From positions 1,501,741 to 1,565,740 of the forward strand of contig SCFE01000120.1 of assembly GCA_004352715.1 (NCBI GenBank): DNA of 64,000 nt. The letters run 5' to 3'. Below are positions 10,909 to 22,849 of this stretch, in pieces; the stretch's first letter is position 1, and each line of letters begins with the position of its first letter. The notes beneath the pieces were generated by a model. That model was not told where the DNA came from. It saw only the letters and a list, made by a program, of their open reading frames with translations, and made no database searches. Made by a program: the position numbers and the translations under genes. Source of the stretch: Hofstenia miamia (taxonomy: Eukaryota; Xenacoelomorpha; Acoela).

Positions 10909-11900
10909 NNNNNNNNNNNNNNNNNNNNNNNNNNNNNNNNNNNNNNNNNNNNNNNNNNNNNNNNNNNNNNNNNNNNNNNNNNNNNNNNNNNNNNNNNNNN
11001 NNNNNNNNNNNNNNNNNNNNNNNNNNNNNNNNNNNNNNNNNNNNNNNNNNNNNNNNNNNNNNNNNNNNNNNNNNNNNNNNNNNNNNNNNNNNNNNNNNNN
11101 NNNNNNNNNNNNNNNNNNNNNNNNNNNNNNNNNNNNNNNNNNNNNNNNNNNNNNNNNNNNNNNNNNNNNNNNNNNNNNNNNNNNNNNNNNNNNNNNNNNN
11201 NNNNNNNNNNNNNNNNNNNNNNNNNNNNNNNNNNNNNNNNNNNNNNNNNNNNNNNNNNNNNNNNNNNNNNNNNNNNNNNNNNNNNNNNNNNNNNNNNNNN
11301 NNNNNNNNNNNNNNNNNNNNNNNNNNNNNNNNNNNNNNNNNNNNNNNNNNNNNNNNNNNNNNNNNNNNNNNNNNNNNNNNNNNNNNNNNNNNNNNNNNNN
11401 NNNNNNNNNNNNNNNNNNNNNNNNNNNNNNNNNNNNNNNNNNNNNNNNNNNNNNNNNNNNNNNNNNNNNNNNNNNNNNNNNNNNNNNNNNNNNNNNNNNN
11501 NNNNNNNNNNNNNNNNNNNNNNNNNNNNNNNNNNNNNNNNNNNNNNNNNNNNNNNNNNNNNNNNNNNNNNNNNNNNNNNNNNNNNNNNNNNNNNNNNNNN
11601 NNNNNNNNNNNNNNNNNNNNNNNNNNNNNNNNNNNNNNNNNNNNNNNNNNNNNNNNNNNNNNNNNNNNNNNNNNNNNNNNNNNNNNNNNNNNNNNNNNNN
11701 NNNNNNNNNNNNNNNNNNNNNNNNNNNNNNNNNNNNNNNNNNNNNNNNNNNNNNNNNNNNNNNNNNNNNNNNNNNNNNNNNNNNNNNNNNNNNNNNNNNN
11801 NNNNNNNNNNNNNNNNNNNNNNNNNNNNNNNNNNNNNNNNNNNNNNNNNNNNNNNNNNNNNNNNNNNNNNNNNNNNNNNNNNNNNNNNNNNNNNNNNNNN
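10909..11900. other. assembly gap, 992 Ns
   Basis: A run of n between the zinc-finger end of element D and mid-RT of element B1. The 3' end of D and the 5' part of B1 lie in it or are absent. Confidence 0.99.
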
Positions 11901-13231
11901 TTTCTTGATTTGAGCAAAGCCTTCGACAGCATAGACTACTCAATTCTAGATCGAAAGTTACTCAAATACGGCTTCAGTAGGGATTCCAGAAATTTACTTC
12001 GCAGTTTTTTATCGCAATGTGTTCGTATAAACAACACTTTTTCAAATTACGTAGAAACAAATAAGGGTGTTCCTCAAGGAACCGTACTAGGGCCAATACT
12101 ATTTAACATCTACGTTAATGATTTAGTGGGCCACGTAAAGAACTGTGAACTAATACAATATGCAGATGACATTTGTATTGTGAGTAGACACCCTAGTCCC
12201 ATCATAGCAACAAGATCGCTACAAAGTGACATCCAAGAAGTTATACTGTTTTTAGAACAAAATAAACTAAACGTAAACAAGAAGAAGACACAATTTATTG
12301 TTTTCCATCCAAGAATAGCCACAGAGTTAGTACGTAAAATCCAACTAAATATTGAAGGTGAGAGGGTCATTAAACAGAGTGATACCATAAACTACTTAGG
12401 AGTAGAGATTGATAAATGCCTCGATTTGAACAACTTTGTCGGGAGCAAAGTAAAGAAGATGGCAGTTGGTGTTCAGTATCTAAAACAAATGAAAATGATT
12501 AGCAAAAGTAAAGTACTGATTGACACGCATTTGTAATGAGCCATTACAATTATGCATGTGCATTAATTAACGGAATAAATTTAGATCAAATGGCAAGATT
12601 AAATAGAATTTTCAACTGGTCCATTAATATGATGCTTAACACTAGTCAACAGCACACAGGTGATATGCTCAATAAATTACAAATATTATCCCCAAGTTAC
12701 CACTGCAAATATACAAGTTTAGTTTATTTATATAAACAGTTAAAGTCAGCTAAATTCCAGAATTGCTTCCTTCACAAAGTCGTCAGCATTAAGGAAAGAA
12801 CTTATAGGTGCATAAATAAAATTAAAATTAGCAATAGATATTGGAAAAGAGCTTTTACCACAATATCATGTAATAATTGGAACAAACTATCTCTGAATAT
12901 TCGGAAGGCCTCATCGCTTGTTAAAAAATAATTTGCTAAAAGAACAAAATAACATGGGATACAGCAAAAGACTAAATACATGGCGAAACTTTTAATTTTC
13001 CACAGGCTTGTGTTTTGTAATTTTTTTTTAAGTGTCTTTGTGTCGTTTTTTGTTTTTTTTTAAAGTGTTTTTACTGCATTTGTAGCTTAGTTTTGTCATT
13101 TTATGTAGATTATAGTTGTGTTAACAGAAATTGTAAATTTTGTACATATTGTATATAATTTATAATTTGTAAATATGACAAGTTCTACTGAATGGACAAG
13201 ACATTGAAATAAAGCTATTGAACAAAAAAAA
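11901..13231 (+). pseudogene. non-LTR retrotransposon copy B1, RT and 3' UTR with poly(A)
   Basis: Sequence resumes inside the RT palm at FLDLSKAFDSIDYS, then GVPQGTVLGPILFNIYVNDL and QYADDICIV, continuing to a frameshift at 12536 (…IDTHL stop / MSHYNYACALING). A second frame runs to 12931, ending RKASSLVKK. The 3' UTR is T/A-rich and ends with AATAAA (13208-13213) and an A-run at about 13223-13231. The catalytic YADD is intact. Same family as B2 at 20440-21768 and different from family A, which ends in microsatellites. The A-run abuts element C on the opposite strand, suggesting B1 inserted into C. Confidence 0.8.
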
Positions 13232-13234
13232 ATT

Positions 13235-14270
13235 GGATTTTTAAATGTATAGATGATTTTGAATGATTGTAATTACAAATTTTATATATTTCTTCTGTAT
13301 ATCTTAACAATTGAGTAACAGTCGATCTATTCTGGCAGAAACCATGTTGTTTGCTAGTTAACACACCTTTAATAATGGACAGGAGTTCATTAGAAATGAT
13401 CTTTTCAAATAATAAGGATAACTAATTGATTATTCACATATAACTCCAAAATTTTAACCCGAATTCTTTTACGATCAACCCCGTTCTGAATCACGTCAAA
13501 TCTTTTCAACCTCACGTTTTTTGCCGTTTAAGGCTTGTTTAATAAATATATTATTTCCAAAATCTTTTAAGCGCCAACAATTTTCTAAAAATTTTCGTTT
13601 GTCCCAATAATTGTTGAATTCCATTATAATTGGTTTTTGTTTCCCATCAATTTCCCTTCCAATTCTATATAGATCATTAATATTATTTTTGCAGTCAACG
13701 TCAATGAAATTCAAAATTTCCTCTACTTTTTCCTGATCAAATTTCATTTTTTCATTAGGCTTTCTAGATTTCTCAGGTTCTTGAATACCAAATATAATTA
13801 CCTTGTTTTTAGTATCGTTATAATCAATTCGTTGTACGATATTTTTATCTGTTGAAGTTGAGGTAGATTCAATCATTTGTAGATTAGAGGACTTGAGTTT
13901 ATTCAAAAGATCATCTTGCAATTTTTGGAGTTGCTTAAATTGAGAAGCTAGATTTTTTATCATTTGCGAGGTATAATCTGATTTCCAATCGATCGAGCCA
14001 CCATCTACACATATTGTACATAGTGGTAAAAAGTGCTTCTTGTATTGTGCTACAGAATCAATATATGCTGTAGAGAAATTTGTACATTTCTTCGTCCAAT
14101 GTAATACAGATTTACACCAAACCATTTCAAATAATACGAGTCAGTTATTTGTAGATTGCATGTTAGACAACATAAATTCTCAGTGTGAGCCATGCGAGCA
14201 AATGTACAAACGCCCACTCACGACAATAACTACGTGTTGTAGATATTGCCATAATGCTTCACAACTGGTA
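13235..14270 (-). pseudogene. non-LTR retrotransposon C: ORF1 (PHD-like finger plus RRM-like domain) and an RT fragment
   Basis: Minus-strand frame 14125-13496 encodes a cysteine/histidine-rich N-terminus (WC…HW..KC…CTIC), a coiled-coil-like linker and a C-terminal block, VIIFGIQEPEKS…DLYRIGRE…IIMEF…NNIFIKQAL, like the RRM-type domain of L1-type ORF1 proteins. A CCLTC pair just upstream (14190-14170, other frame) would complete a C4HC3 PHD-type finger, implying a frameshift near 14130. Below 13440 an RT fragment appears (FEKIISNELL…QHGFCQNRST), immediately after ORF1, so an internal deletion removed the endonuclease and first RT motifs. ORF1 probably bound the element RNA. Confidence 0.65.
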
Positions 14271-14280
14271 AAATGATGCT

Positions 14281-15862
14281 CATGCAAAGGTGTTCAATTA
14301 TTTTTTTTGAAACCGAGCATGCCGATATATACATTCCCGCCAAGCATTCCGGAAAAACACTAGCGATGCCACTTTTTCTAAGTTAGAACTTCTGTTAGAA
14401 TGTATATTATATGTTGTTTAGTCAGTTTTGTCGTGGCCCTAAAGATGGTTTATATTTTCTTTGCTTTTGTAAATAACATAATGCAAAATTTTTGTTAACT
14501 ATTTTGTATTGTGATTTTATATACAGAGGATTTAAAAAAATATTTTTGATAAATTATAAATTTTCTATTTCTAAGTTTACTTTAGTGCAAAGGTGTAATC
14601 TTAAAGGACATTAACATCCTTGTTTGTGGTATCTTATTTTTCTTCTGCAGCCCATCGGTGGAACCGGCTATCCTCCAGGGCCGGCAATTTCCCGGCCTGC
14701 AGCCACTTTTACATTTCATGAAAGGCTTGTAAAATTACCGGCCAAAGTTATGCAAAACATTTCTTATAAAGAGGAAATATTTTGCTTATTTTGAGAGGAA
14801 TTCCTATAAAAATAGAAAGTTCAAAAAATTTTATAATTTCAGCTATCTACAGTATTGCAATTAGAATAATAATTTTACTTTCTGGAATATCTCAATAACT
14901 TACTATAAATTGTTCTGCTTTTTGAAAGGGTAATTTGACTTCTGTTTTTTATGGAACTTTTTAAATATTTCCACAGAAGCTGTTTATAATGATGAAGGTG
15001 TAATCTATAGTATTTACACTTGAAATTTAACAAGCCTCATACAAATATGCAACTTAAACCCTTGTATTTCTCTAATATTAGAAGGGATACTCCAAATAAA
15101 ATTGAACGTTTTCTGTTGCAAAAACATTCGAACACAAACACAAATGTCAGTTGATACATACTACTAAAGTAGAAATTATGCTTAGCGAAAAAATATTTAA
15201 ATATATGTATACGTGTACTTATAAATTTCTAGACTAAAACAGCAACATTAAGTATCTAAGATACTAATAGCATAAAAAATTTGAATATCTTATCATTCAA
15301 CAATTATTAGGTAAAGGAAAATACAAAATTCCACTTGTTACCTCTTTGTCAAGCAGAAATTTTACAACATTATTTTGAAAAGCAAGTGCTCTGGCACCCG
15401 CAGATCAATTTCATTTAAAAATTTTACTAATAATGAGCTAAAGGTAGATAAATACAGTGATGCTTGTGAAAATATGATAGCTTCATTAGTCTTGTAGATA
15501 CAAGATTTTGAATCTGGGTTTCGTTTTTTCTGCAACACCTTGTAGAATTGGAGCAATTGGCAAGAGATGTCAATGTATATCAATATCTTCTAGTGATGGT
15601 TGAAATTTTCTAATTGCACCCAAATAATTCTAATAAGCAGCACAATGGCTGAGGTAGTTGCAGAACGCATTATGAAGGAGTAGATCCTTAAGTTTGCTTC
15701 CATGCAGAAACCTATATCAGATCAAAGACCTCAATTTGAGAGTAGTTTAATGAGTGAGATGACCTTGCAATTGGAAATAAAATATTACATGAGACCACCA
15801 CCCTATTGAACCATGAGACAGAAAATCTGACATTTTAGGCATGATAAGTGACAGGAATTAAC
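14281..15862. other. non-coding interval with one GC-rich patch at 14651-14745
   Basis: AT-rich throughout except about 95 bp with repeated ccggc words starting after ttctgcag. The patch could be an exon (open frame PIGGTGYPPGPAISRP, possible donor at 14729) or the end of a hAT-type element (cagggccggc); neither can be shown. Nothing else was seen. Confidence 0.3.
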
Positions 15863-15864
15863 TA

Positions 15865-16045
15865 CAGTATTTGCTAAAAAATATCCCAATAGAGCACAAA
15901 GAGATCAATGTTGTGTTTAGGAGATCTGAATCAAGCTCAAAAAGGTCCTCATAGGGATTAAGAGATCCGAATAAGGTAAGAGGAGATCCAACTAAGGCAA
16001 GCAACCATCCCAAATGTACAAATAAATATCCAAAATGTATTGTGC
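15865..16045 (+). repeat. left terminal inverted repeat with GAGATC subterminal motifs
   Basis: After the shared terminus, the motif gagatc recurs four times (about 15901, 15921, 15961 and 15982), often followed by c/t-gaat. The right end (17720-17904, reverse complement) keeps gagatccgaata once plus related words. Regular subterminal repeats are typical transposase binding sites; binding is inferred. Confidence 0.65.
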
Positions 16046-16293
16046 AAATATCATTAAGAAAAACACTATACATTGAACAGTCGATTTTTAATTTGTTCTA
16101 CAATTTACATGTATACAGTATTTTATTATTTAATTTATTGAATTCCTTTTTTATATCTTTTTACTTAGTTTTAGCACAATTAAAATTAAGAAAATGGTAA
16201 AAGTTAACAAGAAAAATGTATTAACAACTCTAATACAACAAAAACAGTAAGATTTTGTCATATACATGAATTGAAACATTTCTTATTATATGT

Positions 16294-17397
16294 TCAGAGA
16301 TCTTCTGCATTCAGAGCCATGGATATGACTTTGGCAATAACATGCCGGAATGCAGCTGTTATCTTTTGTTGCATAATTGATGGCCAAACAGCTGTAATTA
16401 AATCGCTCATTTTACGAAAACGAAAAGCAAGCAAAGTTTCACCTGCATTTCGCTGATCCCCTGGCAAGTTTGACTATTGTTGCTTTTCATTTGCATTAAT
16501 AGCATTAAACATATACTCTACAGTATTTAGTGCACATGATTACAGAGTAAACCGCTTCATTCAAAAAGGAGTCAAAGGGATGTCCATTTGTATTTCATCC
16601 AATGCCCTTTCAATTCCAGGATGACAGGGGGCATTGTCAATAATAGCATGCATATTGTTCAACCCAGCATTGTCAGCTCATTAAATTACGTCAACCATAA
16701 AATCCAGCATATTTGCTTTATGAGCCCGAATTGGCATGATCTTTGAATATATCACACCATGATGTGGTGCAACAACAAAAATGAAAGTGATATGAGGGAC
16801 TTTTTTGCTATCAACAATTCTTTTAGCAGGAATACAGACTCTAGCCCTTCCCCATGTTCTGCTTTGCCATAAGTCAAATCCACACTTGTCAATGAATACA
16901 AAATCTGTGTTTGACATGAAACCATTCAGCATATTCTCCTCTTCCCCTTTGTTGGCTACTGAATTTCTTCCGTCAGGAATGATTTCCACTTTTTCATGTA
17001 ATTTGCCAGACAGCTCTCTGCTTATGGTTGATGTCGACAGAACGACATTGTTGTCTTCCTGGATTTGGTCTTCGATATTCTCCGAAATAATTGAAGAGCT
17101 TGCGTTGACCACAGCACACATTGCCTTCTTTATTTCAAGTGTCATCTTTCTTTGATGATATTTATGTGAACCACGCCTCAAAGGACCAACTCGCCTGCAT
17201 GGAAAATTAAAAAATACACGACAACCATTAACCACAGTTAAATAACATAGTAAACACCTGTTCTTTATGATTTTGAAAGCAGTATCATGGTTTATTCCCA
17301 GCAGTCTTGCGATTTCATAATAATCCTGACTATTATCAAATGAAGCAATAATTGATTCCCTGTCAACATGGTTAATAGGCTTACAATCTCAAGACAT
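16294..17397 (-). pseudogene. DDE transposase of the 2.04-kb element (IS630/Tc1/mariner type), decayed
   Basis: From an ATG at 17397 to a stop at 16294 (about 368 codons), near the usual length for the family. In order: a helix-turn-helix (YYEIARLLGINHDTAFKIIKN, 17330-17260), a basic linker (VGPLRRGSHKYHQRK), first catalytic Asp in VFIDKCGFDLW (usual form D-E-C-G-F), second Asp in IIDNAPCHPG (16650 region), third acidic residue in LNTVEYMF (usual LNPIEN; 16540 region) and a C-terminal FRHVIAKV…NAEDL. The longest clean frame is 17235-16681. Stops at codon 3, after DVI and after PLTPF, and frame changes, make it inactive. It cuts and pastes the element at TA sites in intact relatives. Confidence 0.75.
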
Positions 17398-17654
17398 TTT
17401 ACATAAACAGAGCACTCATTTATCAATCTTAATTAATAAAATGTCTTTGATTTATATTTGTTAAAAAAACAATGGGATTTGTACTTAACGAATCACTTTC
17501 AAAATTAAAATATAGACAACTCAGATGAAGGCCTCCAACTTTTGCTGATAAAATTGTGATAAAAAAATTTGAAATAAAGATCTGTTTTTGTAACAGCAAT
17601 GTAGTCACTTTTGTATAATAAGTTTAAAAACGATAGACCAATTTATTCTCATCA

Positions 17655-17655
17655 A

Positions 17656-17688
<33 letters not shown>

Positions 17689-17703
17689 GTATATATATAT
17701 ATA
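17655..17703. repeat. (AT)n microsatellite
   Basis: An alternating at tract with two c/g interruptions, inside the DNA transposon near its right end. Confidence 0.9.
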
Positions 17704-17719
17704 ATTTTTGGTCGAGTTC

Positions 17720-17904
17720 AGTTCAAATAATTTTAGCGGATATTTATTTGTATTGCTTGGATGACTAATTGCCTTACTTTGAACTTTTCATGTCAATTCT
17801 GATTTTTAAAAGCCTCAATAGGATCTTTCAATTTCAATATAGATTTCCTAATGCCATATTCGGATCTCTTTGTGCTCTATTGGGATATTTTTTGGCAAAT
17901 ACTG
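17720..17904 (-). repeat. right terminal inverted repeat
   Basis: The reverse complement starts CAGTATTTGCCAAAAAATAT, matching the left end with one change over the first 40 or so bases. The outer half is best conserved; inside, a taaggca…caaataaatatcc block also matches the left arm. Confidence 0.7.
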
Positions 17905-17906
17905 TA

Positions 17907-20439
17907 GTTAACTGACAGATGTAATTAATGGCCAGTTCCACATTATCCTCAATTCTCTTCTTTTAATGAGCTCAAAAATTGTTAGAACACATCTTTTGGA
18001 TCTTTTGATGTTTACAAATTTTGAAAAAACTGGCATATATTATATCTTGCTTTTGATAGGACTAATTTTGGCAACATACTTTTCTTCACTAAAGTTTTAT
18101 TTTCTCTAATGGTTGCTTGCTATCAGTTGTTTTTTCAACATAATCACTAGCTGTTATTTAGTTATTCTATTAACTATTAATGATGGTGTTACATGGTGAT
18201 CACACAATGATTGAAGAACATGCTGAAGAAACTAGCTCACTGATTTTCTCTATGTTAATTTATGAATGTAAATATGAAAAGAAACAGCATGGTGGTAAGT
18301 TTTCATTACATCATCAATTAAACTTCCATGAATACTTCAAATGACCTAGCACTTAGAAGGCATGATTATTTCTATTTGCTCAAAGATAACTCGCGATTTG
18401 TGTCTAGTAAATTTGAGAAAAAACCTGATCGGTTTCAGCATAATTATCTCCTTCATTTCTGAAAATTTTTAATGAAAAATGGCTAAAATCGCTGTAAAAA
18501 TTCTGACTCATGTTCAATATTTAATGAGCAAATCTAAAGTCCAAGCAGTGCCAATTATTGTTGATTTAGCTTAAGCTATAAAAGCAAATTTTTTGCTCCA
18601 AACTTATAGTATGACAATATTTGATCATTAGCAAGTACAATACAATTCTAAGTTTAATTCTCTCAAGAATGAAGTTAATGATGTATAAGAAGCTTTAACT
18701 GTTACCAAGACTGCCCAGGGGCCTAAAAGCCCACAAATGTCCTTACTCTGTCTATAACATCATCTATGCGTACTCCAGTTAGGAACAACTTATCACCTAT
18801 ATTTTTCCTATGAGAAAAATTCTCTCACCTATAGTCACTCCAGTCAGGAAATCAAGTTGATTCTGACAAGAATGTGGCATCTAACTAATCTAAGTAGTAA
18901 TTTTTAAACTCTACATTTCTCAACTGAGGGAATCAGCAAAAATACACGTGTGCTAAACTTCTGCATATACCTTATCCCATTGTTAAAATTAGATTACAAT
19001 TTGTATTTTCAGAAATTTATTCACAATTTAACAATGAAAATATCAGAAAACAGTATGGAATGTTACTATTCTACTCTAAAATTAAAGACAACAACGCCAT
19101 ATCTGAATATATTCCATGGATTGTGCATTTATTAAAAATATCTTATGATTAGGGTAGATAATGCTGCCGCTTTTAAGAAGACCCTTTGCGATAAAATATG
19201 AAATTTACTATCCCATTAATGTACAAATTAGGAAATGAGTTAATATAAAGTTAGAACTAAAGAGTAACTCCCACATTCAGAAATACATTGGTTTTACAAA
19301 TTCAAAAGTTAAAATTAAGTTGTTCTCTGTTAAGAAAGCCTCTACGAAAGAGGCACTGAACAGATACATATTCAAACTTGCATGCAAATATAATTGCTCT
19401 GTAAGTAGCTAACAACTACTTGGATGGAATTTGAGCTTATACAGTATCCAACCTATGTGTCAAACTAGCAAATAAAACCAAAATTCAACTAGAATCTGAG
19501 TTAATACTTTAAGTAAAATTTGTATTGTTTTCACTGATATCATATTATACTATGTACAACAAACAGAGAAAGTTTGTGAATTTAAAAAGAATGGATCTGA
19601 ATTTTTCTTCAACAGTTTTTGGAAATCAAACTAGATTAATAAACAATGTGTTGAAAAATTTAACTGAAATTTTACATTAGTATCTTGTACTTGTTTTAAA
19701 TTAAAGTATTTTCAGTAAACAGATATTTATTATAAATTTTTCATACAACATTGTTCTTGTAAACTACAAGTAATCAAAAAATGGGCCAAATTAGCATTAA
19801 TGTAAATGAGCAGGCTTAAGCTTATGTTTTTGGCCAATTTTCATGTCTGTGTCAAACCCTAGCAATAAATATGTATGTTTCTGTACTTACATTGCTGTGT
19901 GAAATATATTCATAATTATTTTAAAATCAATATTTATTTGCTTAATTAGTTAAAAGATTTAATTCCCTTGAATAGAATGCAAAATAGAGTGATGTATAAG
20001 TGTACAATCATGGTAAAAACATAATTAGTTATTTACATAACAGTTGATTCCAAGCACTAATGAATATAACTTGACTCCACTTAGCAGTGCTGTGCTAGGT
20101 TATTGATTTACTAAATCTTGAAGTTACTACTTAATGCATAGAATTCATTTGTTTGGTCTGCAATCTTCAAAAAGATTGTAATATTCAATATTAAATGTTT
20201 TCAATTTATTAATGGCGTTCCTATATTAGAGCTAGTTAGTTGAAACATCTAAAAGTTTATGGTAAGAATCTAGTGACATAAATTATAAAAGTAAACAAAA
20301 CAATACATGGGCATGAGTAAGAATATGCAATAGGCATTCTCCTGAAATGTCTACCAAGACTTAATCTAAATTGTATGATTGTTAGTCAAATTCATATTAA
20401 GCAACAAATTGTTTATTTTTGAAACTTTAAATGACTATC
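17907..20439. other. non-coding or heavily decayed DNA; weak coding-like traces at 18180-19460
   Basis: Scattered plus-strand peptide stretches appear with many stops, including a twice-repeated T-P-V-R motif near 18775 and 18835 and RVDNAAAFKKTLCDKI near 19155. They could be an ancient retroelement gag/pol, but no diagnostic motif survives. The rest shows nothing recognisable. Confidence 0.3.
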
Positions 20440-21768
20440 TAAAGACAGTCTTCACTACATGATATTAGATAAAAAACTTGATAATTACGGATTCAGCAGC
20501 GATTCTCATAAACTTATTGCCAGTTTTTTAAATGATAGAGTACAATGCGTAAAAATCCACAACACCTACTCCAACTATTCAAAAACATTTAAAAGTGTTC
20601 CCCAAGGAACAGTGCTTGGTCCATTACTTCTCAAAATATATGTAAATGACATTAAAGATTATATCAGCGATACATGTAATCTAATTCAATACACTGATGA
20701 TATATGTATCATAAATAGAAATAGCAACCTAATCGAAGCAACAAAGCATCTTGAAAACAATATACAAAAGTTACGCAAGTACTTTATGGAAAACAAACTG
20801 ACGTTAAATGAGGAGAAAACACAGTTCATAATCTTTCGTCCACGCAGGGTGGATGCGGTTGCAAAACAAATATCACTGCATGTTTCGAAAGCTCATCAAC
20901 CAAAACAAAAAATAGTTCATTATCTGGGCGTCGAACTTGTCGGCGGTTTATCATATGATAACTTCATAAAATCCAAAATACGGAAAACGGCTATTGGGAT
21001 AGAATATCTAAAACAATTAAAGAAGATTAGTAGCAATAAAGCGCTAATAATAGAAGCTATTGTATTGAGTCAATACAGATATGCTTGCATATCTGTATTG
21101 ACTCAACATAAGCTCAGATCAGGAAGCCAGATGAAATAAGGTATTTAACAGATGTATTCGTACTATGCTTAACATCAACAAACTCAAGACAGGTGAAATG
21201 ATTCACACTTTATCAAGCCTGTCACCAATCTTCATTACAAAGTTCAGCAGTTAAATTTACACATACAAATCGATTAATAACCGCCAAGGCAGTAATTTTT
21301 TAAAAATATACCTGAAACTGAATACTAGATCAAAGAAACTGATAAACAATACTCAAATAAAATCAAAATATTGGAATTTCTCTTTTTCTTCAACAGTTTG
21401 CTGACATTGGAACAAATTGCTGATCAATATTCGGAAAGCACCAAACGATTTAAAAAACTGCTGAAGGAAAACCTACTCGCAACCCAATATGAATATGGGT
21501 ATAACACTAAATCAAATGTTTGGAGAAATTACTAGCTGGAAATTATTTTTAATCTAGATGTCTTTTTTATTTTATTTTGTTTTTTACTTGTTTTTATAAT
21601 ACTGTTCTGTGTACCTTTTATTTTTTTCTTACTTGTCTATGTTGTAGATATTGTTTAATTTTGTAAATACTTTACATATAAGTTACTTATTGTAAGGTAT
21701 GCAATTTTGTAAATGTGTACAAACTAGACAATGTAGAGGAAAAGGTTTATATAGCTATTAAAAAAAAT
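20440..21768 (+). pseudogene. non-LTR retrotransposon copy B2, 5'-truncated RT and 3' UTR
   Basis: The open frame 20459-21139 starts after the first RT palm motif and carries SVPQGTVLGPLLLKIYVND and QYTDDICIINR. The catalytic YADD has become YTDD and the preceding Asp block is missing, so it is inactive. It aligns with B1 (IEYLKQLKKISSNKAL against VQYLKQMKMISKSKVL). The frame ends at a 42-bp perfect palindrome (21065-21106). Broken frames continue to about 21470, then a T-rich 3' UTR ends in an A-run at about 21768 with the same tagctatt-plus-A tail as B1. Confidence 0.75.
21065..21106. repeat. perfect palindrome, 20-bp arms, 2-bp loop
   Basis: ttgagtcaatacagatatgc, then tt, then its exact reverse complement. 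It lies inside the B2 coding region where copy B1 has ordinary sequence, so it arose after insertion, probably by template switching or local inverted duplication. Confidence 0.85.
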
Positions 21769-22849
21769 TAAGCAAAAACTTTTTCAATTATAGTATCCTT
21801 AGACTGAAAATTCATTTTCCAATTCTTCATAAAATTTTCTTGGTAATCTTTGCAATACGTTTGGTAGTTTTATATATCTTATAGTCATACGTAATTTTTT
21901 CAATTTTCAAAACATCGAAGAAGTAATTCCATTTTTGATTTAATTTTACCAGTTGGTAAAGAAGCCTTATCTCAAATTCATATTTTTATGAAGAAAACTC
22001 CAAGTTCAACTAAGATTTTTCAAATTCAGAATTATTACAGTAAGAAACTCTTTACTTATGATAATTCAGAGTTAATAAGCTAACACAATATTGATAAAAA
22101 AACTGAAATTTAAAATCATTTTGTACATTATTTTCATATTAACTTTGATTTAGTTTGAGTTATACAATACATTAATGATTTTTCCAATAGAGTTTTGCGA
22201 ACTCGGTTAAGTTCGAGTTTCTCACATTCTGAGAACGCGAAAACCCTGCTCTGATGCAGAAATTGTTTTCTTTGCCTTAATAAAATGTGATTTGCTTTCT
22301 GTCATGCAGGTAATCAAACAAATATATTTTACTACAAAATGCAATTGGTACCATATTGGCTAGTAGGTCAAACCAAGCATGTCCACATCTCTAATCCCGA
22401 ACAATATAGTTGAGCATTGCTTCACCATGATTGAATGCATAAATGCTTGCAAAGCAACTGAATTTCATTAAATTGACAATGACAATTTCCTCAAAATTTC
22501 AAAAGTTCCTATACTAAATTATTTTTTTCATATTCATATAAATATGTGACTACGAATATAGAAATGTCAGTCGCTGACAAAGTTGGAATTGGGCTGATTT
22601 CTTAGGCCAACGCCTGGCCCAAATAACTTTTCTTTTACACACTGATAGCGTCTTTTGATTCATTGAGGTTCATATTCACTATAATATAAATTCGATTGTA
22701 TAATTCAAATCGCATTGTTATTTTAATAAAATAAACGCGTCATACAAGGGACTTCCTGGAGCAGATGTGAACTCCTCCTGTAAATGATTGCATTTGGTTA
22801 CCAAATAGTATTGAATGAGCATGTTTACAAGTTTTACCAATGAAAACAA
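21769..22849. other. AT-rich non-coding interval
   Basis: No coding, RNA gene or repeat structure was recognised. Confidence 0.4.

Larger units (their letters stand above)
15865..17904 (-). mobile_element. IS630/Tc1/mariner-superfamily DNA transposon, 2040 bp
   Basis: The ends are perfect inverted repeats starting CAGTATTTGC, with TA on both sides (15863-15864, 17905-17906) as expected for the TA target duplication of this superfamily. The first 40-odd bases of both ends match with one difference, and weaker similarity continues for about 180 bp. A minus-strand transposase gene occupies the middle. The element is a single complete insertion with a decayed gene. An (AT)n tract at 17655-17703 lies inside. 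Confidence 0.8.

Noticed and set aside
10819-12536. Long open frames on both strands across 10909-11900
   Set aside because: Open only because the 992 Ns contain no stop codons; only the real sequence at the edges was used.
14651-14728. GC-rich 78-bp segment as a host exon
   Set aside because: A possible acceptor and donor exist, but repeated ccggc words and a cagggccggc start fit a transposon end equally well, and no partner exon was found.
18180-19460. Ancient gag/pol-like element
   Set aside because: Coding-like phrases are short and full of stops; no RT, integrase or zinc-knuckle motif survives.
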